A stretch of 64,000 bases of DNA from positions 29,282,042-29,346,041 of the forward strand of contig CM060734.1 in NCBI GenBank assembly GCA_030704615.1, written 5' to 3'. Of the stretch, positions 57,410-64,000 are shown piece after piece. The stretch is from Takakia lepidozioides. Lineage: Eukaryota > Streptophyta > Takakiopsida > Takakiales > Takakiaceae. Each line of letters starts with the position of its first letter. Within the stretch, counting starts at the first letter, position 1. Made by a program: the position numbers and the translations under genes. Under the pieces are notes generated by a model. The model saw only the letters and a list, made by a program, of their open reading frames with translations. It was not told the origin of the DNA and ran no database searches.

Positions 57410-58060
57410 CTCCGCCACGTGCCACTTTCATCCCTCGTGTTCGCCTATACTCGTGTCATGTGCAGTATCCAAAGTGTGCCATGGAAGTCATATGTTCCAG
57501 TCATAACGACCACCCCACCCCCATCCTGCATAATTTGACTCCACGTGTGGACCTGGGATTAAACGTCCGAAGTCATATATGCCAGTCACGAAAGACCCTC
57601 CCGCTCCATATTGTCATGCCACGTGTCTTGTCCAGTCTAATCCACGTGTTGTCCTTGGGTTAATCTGCGGAAGTCACCCTATCATGCCACGTGTCGTTCC
57701 TGGTATTCTCCACGTTCTGTCCTACGGTTAATCCACGGAAGTCGTATATGCCAGTCGTGAAGACCCTGTCGCCTTCCCTTTGACGTGACACGTGGCATAT
57801 CCCTTCCGTTCCACGTGAAGCTGACATGGATTCGCAGTCATTTACTACGGTCCTATCAATGACTATGATTAGGCGTCCCCGTTGCCACGTCAACAGTGAG
57901 CTCCACGACTGGCAGATACGACTCTATGGCGCTTATGACTCATTTGTCACAACTGATTGGGTTTATCTGACTAGGCAGTCATGCAGTCGTAAAAGGCTGA
58001 TACGACTGGAAAATAGCAGACATAAAAGCCGGGATCTGTTGTAGTGTTCCTCTCTTTGGA
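57410..58060. repeat. CACGTG-rich repeat, possible LTR remnant
   Basis: CACGTG or CCACGT occurs at about 57416, 57541, 57611, 57641, 57690, 57711, 57788 and 57811. Most lie in three diverged copies of a roughly 70-100-bp unit that also carries GGTTAATC and CGGAAGTC. An ATAAAAGCC box at about 58022 follows. The arrangement looks like an LTR U3 region or a promoter with G-boxes. A related stretch with GAAGTCGTATATGCCA is at 53470. Confidence 0.5.
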
Positions 58061-58093
58061 AGCCCACCTCGGTTGGAACAAGCTCATTCACAC

Positions 58094-58575
58094 ACTAAAT
58101 CACTGTTTCTGGGTTCAATTTTGGCCTACCCTTAAACTCCACTGGCTCGTACAGGTGCCCCCCCGATAGGTTGAAGAGTGTCTTCTTTGCTGAGCCGGTT
58201 CTCACAACTTTCACAATAGGAGGAGGCAGAGGGGATTTTGGCTGGGCACCGGGAGGTGGGCTCGTAGCAAAGTCCCTGTCTTCGCCCTTGTCTTCAGCCT
58301 CTTCCACCTTTTGTTGTTTCTGTTTCTTCGTCTTCTTTGGAGTCACAACTGGAGCGTTTTACTGGCGGGTCCTCTTCTTGGTTCCCTTTTGTTTTTCCTG
58401 CAAGGCCTGATCCAACGTCTTCTGTGCGATAACAGTTGCTTTCCTTGAGTTTTTCAAAGTAGCAGCCTCCCCTGGCTGCATTGGCCCAGGAGGGACATGA
58501 TTTTGCCGGGCTCGGAGTCCTCCAAGCCAGGAAAAACGGGGGCTCCCTTGCGAGAGACCCGCTCTTGACGAGCAC
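58094..58575 (-). pseudogene. Methyltransferase-like gene fragment, copy D
   Basis: Contains PPFFLAWR (58535-58560), a lysine-rich linker (TPKKTKKQKQQK), then VRTGSAKK and GRPKLNPETVI, which match copy A between its first exon and the DIPD box. The catalytic region is missing (sequence ends at 58094). A frame change lies near 58340. It faces the transposase fragment at 59239 across four satellite units, the same divergent order as copies A and B. Confidence 0.6.
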
Positions 58576-58630
58576 AAAAAACTCAGAAAAAGCAAAATAA
58601 CGACTGAAAATGGTTCAGGACGGCTCCATC

Positions 58631-58975
58631 GGATGGAAATTCGGCGCGATTTTTCCATCCGGGGGATAGATTTTGGCATCCACGTGGAGGCCTCTCCCCC
58701 CGAGACGACTTCATCCGAGCCCCCTCGGATGGAAATTCGGCGCGATTTTTCCATCCGAGGGATGGAATCTGGCATCCACGTGGAGGCCTCTCACCCCGAG
58801 ATGACTTCATCCGAGCCCCCTCGGATGGAAATTCGGCGCCATTTTTCCATCCGGGGGATGGACTTGGAGTGCCACCCGTCGCTCCCTACCCCCGAGATGA
58901 CTCCATCCAACCCCCCTTGGATGGAAATTCGGCGCCGTTTTTCCATCCAGGGGATGGACTTGGATGAACATGTTG
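58631..58975. repeat. 96-bp satellite, four units, in copy D
   Basis: GGATGGAAATTCGG starts at 58631, 58727, 58823 and 58919, exactly 96 apart. It is the same unit as at 4.8-5.4 and 12.3-13.7 kb. The first two units have GGCGCG in place of the GGCGCC centre. Confidence 0.92.
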
Positions 58976-59066
58976 GCGCCATCTCCCCCCACGAGGTCTT
59001 TTGCGGGACACGGTTTTATGGAGCCGACCACGAAGTAAATGCTGCGCCTCATTCCCGGGTACGGGC

Positions 59067-59076
59067 ATATTAAATG
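59067..59076 (+). promoter_or_regulatory. TATA-like box of transposase copy D
   Basis: ATATTAAATG about 170 bp before the ATG, in a leader that is clearly homologous to 13.68-13.9 kb of copy A. Confidence 0.5.
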
Positions 59077-59238
59077 CTGCACATTCACTTGTCCAAATTT
59101 CCCTGCCACCCACTGCATTTCAAACCGAGCCAGCAAGACTAGTTCCTCGCTCTGAGCTCCTCTCACTTCCTCTCCTCCCACACTCCCACTTCATTGCGTT
59201 CCCTCTCTGCTTCCTGGCAGCCCTTTCATTACTCGGTG

Positions 59239-59795
59239 ATGGCGTGCCGAGATCCCAGCAATTGCCCCAACCGTGGTCTCACCCCGTGGAACTTCTCGCC
59301 CAAGTCAGGGGACATTGTCATATTCCTGCAGAATTGGATAGACCAGTCTCAGCAGAGGCGGGTCCACCTGTCCGCTTTTGAGTACCTTACTGGCTTCCAC
59401 AATCAGCCTCGCGGGGACGGGCTTGCGCAGCTCTGGTGCCTGCGAATCGTCGATCTGCAGTATCCACCTGCATGGAACATCCCCAAAAGCCGCACGACCT
59501 TCCTGTATCATTGGAGGTGCTGCCAGTGGACCTACGAGGATTGCATCGGGTGTACGTACAGGCCTTAGAAATTCCCTCGCAACAGTCTATGGGGACATTC
59601 TCATAAACTACGAGGATGAGTCCTATGGACATAGAGTCTCCACAGCAAAGATCTCCATTTACGATGGTGCATATATCGGAGGACATGACACCGTTGTACA
59701 CCAAAAGGGAGTGGGCTGCATCCATTGTCTTCACTTACCGACACCCTGTCAGTCATGAGCTTGTTGAGAGGCCAATCAAGGTTCCAGCTTCTTGT
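59239..59795 (+). pseudogene. MULE-like transposase exon 1, copy D
   Basis: MACRDPSNCP at the start and PAWNIPKSRTTFLYHWRCCQ are near-identical to exon 1 of copy A. A TAG at 59566-59568 (CTYRP then stop) and frame changes break it. The rest (HPVSHELVERP, VPAS) continues to the exon end, where the sequence switches to the 150-bp repeat. No catalytic region follows. Confidence 0.8.
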
Positions 59796-59940
59796 AAATT
59801 TTCATGTTGACTTCTGCAAGTTAGCTGGTTGAGTGAACCTTTGATAGTTTGGAGTGACTTTGACATGATACCGCCAATGTGACAACAGGAAAGTATCCAG
59901 AAAGAGGTAACAGAGACGAGGAGAAGCTGTGGAATGAAGT
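59790..59940. repeat. About 150-bp direct repeat, second copy
   Basis: Second copy of the repeat at 56588-56740, placed exactly where transposase exon 1 of copy D ends. Confidence 0.85.
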
Positions 59941-59989
59941 AGTAGGTGTGAGTGATTTGAAAGGAGGTGATAAGAAATTTGAGGATATT

Positions 59990-60385
59990 CGTCGAGACGG
60001 TGCTATGGCCAGCCGACCCCATTCACGTCGCCCATGCACAACCCTTCTGGATGATCTACCCAGTACCTGACCCTCCAACAATCCGTCCGATCCGCAACCT
60101 CCTTAAAACCCTCACTAAAGAAGCCAACAAACAAGCCTCAGCCTCTCTCAGCCACACCAAACTCACTGCCATCATCATCAACAAGCGCCAACTAGAATCC
60201 AGCCTTCCTCCGGCTCCCTAGGAACCTCATACGCCTCTGGGTACCACTGGTACCCATGGGCCCACGGGTGCCTAGCGGCACCCCTAACCACTACTACCAT
60301 TCCCCCACCTGCCCTAGGGTACCCCCTGGGCCTCCATTCTTATATAGGGCCCACCCCTGAAAAGGGGCAGTAGCCGCAAGGCAAA
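59990..60385. other. Short open frame and promoter-like repeat
   Basis: A plus-strand frame (about 59995-60219; FWMIYPVPDPPTIRPIRNLL) looks protein-like but matches nothing I know. It is followed by small inverted repeats (GGGTACC/GGTACCC at about 60240, GGGTGCC/GGCACCC at about 60266) and a CTTATATAGGG box at about 60339. This could be an LTR or another element's 5' end. Confidence 0.35.
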
Positions 60386-60912
60386 GTGGCGCTTAGTTAC
60401 GCCGGCTTCGGCCGGAGTCTTCTTCTTCTTCTTCTGATTTTTTCCTTCTTTGCATTCAACAGTCATGCACATGAATGGCTAAGGTGCAATAATCACGTAG
60501 AAGTCATAGGTTTTGTGTTTCCACAATTGTGTTCTCTCCTGTTCTTATTGTTTGTCCTCACACCTAGTAGAGGGCCTCAGGTCTGTTGTGGTATGACTTG
60601 TTTCAGGTTTTGGTAGTAGAAATGATCCCACTCAGGGTAACAATTGTTCATCTATCTCCTGTTCGTTGGATTAAAGTGAGGATTGGTGTGTCACAGCTTG
60701 TTACAGCTTGTTGCCACGTGGAGTGAGGACGCAATGACACGTGCGAGGGGGTGGTTATGGCCACATGACGCAGTGTGGATGATTCCGCATGTGGGTGGGA
60801 AAGTTCACAGATTTGCTTTCATACCCCTCCTGGTGCCTTGTTAAAACTTGCCTGACAGTAGTTTACTCTGGATTGCAACCCGAGAAGTGCTGAAGAACAC
60901 TACAAGTCATAC
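60386..60912. other. Gene-free stretch
   Basis: A frame at 60386-60616 begins with a hydrophobic leucine-rich stretch, partly encoded by a CTT repeat at 60420-60436, and is probably chance. No other feature is seen. Confidence 0.35.
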
Positions 60913-62060
60913 TTAACAATAATCATTTAAACATGCTGCCTCTTTCCCCAGATGGACATTCCGTTGCCCTGCATGCGTTTGAGGGCGTTGTGCTCGCCAG
61001 TAGATCTCCTCCTCAGAGATACTCATATACCTCCAGAGACCCTCCTGGCCTGTTAGTGTGGTATGTCCATCCTTCTTCTTGTCAGATGTTGACTTCATAC
61101 GACGCTTGGCCTTGACTGGAACAAAAAAACCAATCCATGAGACAAATCAGTATACTTTCCAAATTCATGGTGCGCAGCAAGGACGAGAGACTTCCCGTGC
61201 TTACTGACCCATTCTAACCTCTTAACCTACTACTCCAAGACACATCGGTTGACATAAAAAGAAGAAGTTGAAAGCAAAGAGGTGGGAACACACCTAAAAA
61301 CACACAAGGGTCAGTAATCCCTAGGGGATTTGCATATCTCGCTAGCCAAATCCAATCAGGGTGAGAGCTATCGACAGACATCTGAACATTTGCACACTTC
61401 CAGTAATTCTCCTCCATGTACTCTTGAATTGTCGGAGATGACATCATGCTAGAAAGGAATGGCCATAAAGCCTCAACAAGATCCTCAACAAAAGAATCTC
61501 GTCCCTCCTTGACGATCGGCATTAGAGTGCCATCACAGGATCTCGGGTAAAAACCAGTGTTCAAAGGGTTCCTCAGGGCTTTGGTGGGCTCATCATCAAT
61601 CAAAAGCGTTTGGCCTTTTAGGCCGTAGGGCTTACAACTTCTCCCGAAGTGTTCCCAAAGACCAACAATGTCTTTAATGTAGAACGGCTGTGTTGAGGCA
61701 ATGTACTCATGAAGCTTGGTGCAAGTATCCCGACACCAGATAAAGCAAAATTTCCTGACCATATCCTTCGGGAGAAGATATGCAAGAAGAGCCTCAACCA
61801 TATGCTGAACTCCACAGGACCATATACCCACATGGTAATGGTTGAACGCAAGTTCAAGAAATTCCAGAAGACCCGGACGAGGAACGACATTGTCCCAATC
61901 GTAGGGAATTTTGGCACGAGGGAAATGTTCAAGGAACCTCTGTGATCCAACAGGCTTGGGTTTATAGCACAATAAACCAACAACACTCAGAATGATTAAC
62001 TTTCTTTGACCTCCAGATGAGGCCGTCACTCGTGTCTTCCGGAGTAAGAGATTTGTTGCC
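60913..62060 (-). pseudogene. FCP1/SCP-like HAD phosphatase relative lacking catalytic aspartates
   Basis: The main exon (about 62060-61295) has KLIILSVVGLLCYK, RPGLLEFLELAFNHYHVGIW, CGVQHMVEALLAY, FCFIWCRD, LLIDDEPTKALRNPLNTGFY and DSFVEDLVEALWPFL, the ordered motifs of FCP1/SCP (NLI-interacting) phosphatases. These normally start with D-L-[DN]-G; here the motif is S-V-V-G, so the nucleophile and acid/base aspartates are gone while the metal-binding DD (LIDDE) remains. A GT donor at 61293 and an acceptor at 61116 lead to a basic exon (VKAKRRMKSTSDKKKDG) ending at 60913. The product could be a non-catalytic phosphoprotein binder or simply decayed. The GGGAGGTCTCCC palindrome upstream ties it to the 18-24 kb transposon type. 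Marked pseudogene because of the lost residues; a functional pseudo-enzyme is possible. Confidence 0.6.
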
Positions 62061-62239
62061 GCGCTCGCTCAAAAATGGTCATGACCCATCTGTCAAGATT
62101 CGACGGTTAGCTTTGGATGTGACCATCGGCAGCTATATTACTGATGTGTAGTAAAGTAGGAGATGAATCTAGAATTTATGGCGACTTAAACAAAATTGAG
62201 TATGTGCTTCGGGAAATAAGTCAAAATGTTATAAGTGGG

Positions 62240-62960
62240 AAGGAAGGGATGGGAGGTCTCCCGTCCAAATACCTCTTTGTCAATTTCAGCGGCGGACACA
62301 TCCCCAAATGATCTTTGGGCTTGGTTTTGTCTTCCACCTTCTCTCTGCTGACAGACAAGGACGATTAGTTAGGTCTCAACTGAATGAAATCAAGAATGAT
62401 ATACAATTGACTTCCAGGTGCAAACACAAACTGGAATGACTAAGTGGAATGGTAGCGCACACCTCGGTGGAATTCTCCATTGCTGCCTCATTGCTTTGTC
62501 TGTCAAATGATGCTCTCCGGATACTTCCTCGGGCTCTGCTTCCTACGTCTCTTCTTCGCCGCTGAAACAAAACGACGTCTCGTTAAAGGTAGCAAGACGA
62601 TGTCAATTGGTGTAAAGTGAGAAAGTGTAATGAGAGAGCACACCTCCGCAAAATTTGTTCGACGCCGCGCCACGCGCTCCTACAATTGATTTGAAACAAA
62701 TACATGAGGATTGAAGATAGGGAACAAAAGCAGTCTAAATTCAATTGTAAAAAGAGCAAAGTGATCAATAGGTACAAACCTTACTCTCTGACTGGGGTTC
62801 TCTCAAAGCCTCCGGAGGATTTCTTGCTAGTGCCTCTGCAGCAGCGGTGATATCATTCTCTCCAGAGTCTTCAACCCGATCCTCATTAACGTTCAACTGC
62901 CCTGATGCTGAGGTATTCCCAAAAGAAGAGGACGGGAGACCTCCCGTGCCAACCCTTGAC
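62240..62960. other. Intron-rich link region with palindromes
   Basis: Holds two palindromes (62248, 62932) and small exon candidates on minus (62376-62570 with RRRRDVGSRARGSIRR; about 62765-62962 with SRVGTGGLPSSSFGN), probably joining the upstream acidic exons to the phosphatase-like exon. Confidence 0.4.
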
Positions 62961-63901
62961 ATGGAGAGGAATTAACAATAGAAACCTCTACAACATCTGA
63001 TGCAACATCCTCCAGAGACAATCCAACGGTCGAAGGGGTACAATAGCCGTCAACAATTGCCCTCAACCCATCAACGACACCATCCGTGAGTACTCCTTCG
63101 GCGGCGGGAATGCTAACACCAGTAGGGAGCTCCGTTTCCAATGTCTGCGTCTGTGGGATGTGGTCGATGGAGGACAGCTGTGACTGCCTTAAAGAGAACG
63201 GGAGACCTCCCGTGATAAGGTCTGCGGAAAGAACGTAGTCGACTTGACTGGGTGTCATCTCAGAAAAGTCCGATATCGCGAGAAGCCTATCCCCACCTGT
63301 ATATTGGACTTGGGAAGTAAAGTCAATGGAGGCATTCGTTAGCCCTCCAGAATGAAATGCTGACTCAACCCTGTTGACCACTTCGTCCTCATCAATATTG
63401 ATAATCTCCTTGTGCATGCCCGCGTTGACTTGCACTCTTGCATCGATCTGAGGATTATACGGCTGGCGAGTTGAGATATTCGGGGGCCTAAAGGATATTG
63501 GTTCCGGGGAGAACTAAAGCATACCGCCCATCGTCCGCCGGCCTGGCTTGCCCGTCTGGCGAAATATTTTCTGACTCCACGTCGCGTACATGCACTCCAA
63601 TCGAATGCTGGATAAATGGGTTTTGAAATAGGCTCTGCTGCACGCCGTCGGATTCAATCTCACTGTCATTTTCATCTTCCTCCAAGTGCACAGGTTTATT
63701 TACGGCTGTATCTGGTTGCGTTAGTAAATCCTTTCGAGAGTTGGTGTCGCGGGACATTTGTGACCTCTCCTGACGACCTTGACTTCTTTCAGAATGAGCG
63801 TGTGTAACTGATGAAGACTCCACAATCTCACCCCCAGCAGATCCCTCGCCCCTGCCCTCAGACTCCGAGGAGGATTGCGTGCGGCAAAAACCTTTGAACA
63901 C
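62893..63901 (-). CDS. Hypothetical acidic protein exons upstream of the phosphatase-like gene
   Basis: Two minus-strand frames (63901-63488 and 63435-62893) are rich in Ser, Glu and Asp (EGRGEGSAGGEIVESSS, LEEDENDSEIESDG) and lack recognised domains. The palindrome at 63198 lies inside the second frame and is read as ITGGLPFSLR; the one at 62932 is read as GTGGLPSS. This shows the repeat can insert into coding sequence without closing the frame. Likely the N-terminal half of the phosphatase-like gene. The window edge is near the probable start. Confidence 0.4.
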
Positions 63902-64000
63902 TACAGTCTGATAAGGTTGACGGGTGCGTTACTTCCAACACCCTACAGTTCGATTCCTGATGGATAAAAAATTAACCGGTTAGTAACTTTCAGTAACTGG

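Overview
The window looks like nuclear DNA of a streptophyte (plant lineage) with a large, transposon-filled genome. The reasons are a chromodomain Ty3/gypsy retrotransposon, PLS-type pentatricopeptide (PPR) fragments, a bromodomain gene of plant type split by many GT-AG introns, plant-style LINE and SINE pieces, and no operon or ribosome-binding-site structure. The exact lineage (fern, lycophyte, bryophyte or charophyte) cannot be fixed from the sequence.

Layout. 1-2.1 kb: G/T-skewed low-complexity DNA with a 26-G run. 2.1-17.2 kb: a broken DNA transposon (copy A). It has a methyltransferase-like gene on the minus strand (2.1-3.7 kb) and a MULE-like transposase on the plus strand (13.9-16.8 kb). 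Between them lies a 96-bp satellite, split by a young gypsy element at 5394-12330. 17.9-24.6 kb: a different transposon with a DUF7869-like RNase-H-fold protein, sprinkled with the palindrome GACGGGAGATCTCCCGTC. 24.7-24.9 kb: a hairpin array. 25.0-35.2 kb: the most complete copy (B) of the two-gene element, with the transposase on minus (29.5 to 25.5 kb) and the methyltransferase-like gene on plus (30.9 to 35.2 kb). About 43 copies of a second palindrome fill its spacer, introns and flank. 35.2-37.3 kb: scrambled gag/protease pieces and a tRNA-like segment. 39.1-42.0 kb: a LINE on minus. 42.9-44.0 kb: methyltransferase-like copy C with its own palindrome array. 45.1-50.8 kb: the one convincing host gene, a bromodomain protein on minus. 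52.5-53.5 kb: a SINE and LINE pieces. 54.3-57.0 kb: a mosaic of host-gene fragments (SEC13-like, PPR, OSB-like). 58.1-59.8 kb: fragment copy D, again divergent around the same 96-bp satellite. 60.9-63.9 kb: an FCP1/SCP-like phosphatase relative lacking its catalytic aspartates, plus upstream acidic exons, carrying the palindrome of the 18-24 kb element.

The main observation is a repeated head-to-head pair seen three times (A, B, D): a MULE-like transposase and a beta-ordered amino-methyltransferase-like protein, fired away from a shared spacer made of tandem units that each carry an imperfect palindrome. This suggests a DNA transposon that carries its own DNA-modification gene and dense palindromic sites. 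That function is inference. The gene pairing, shared intron positions and repeats are visible. All copies here are broken by stops or frameshifts, although some frameshifts may be homopolymer sequencing errors: several of the differences between the two gypsy LTRs are C-run lengths.
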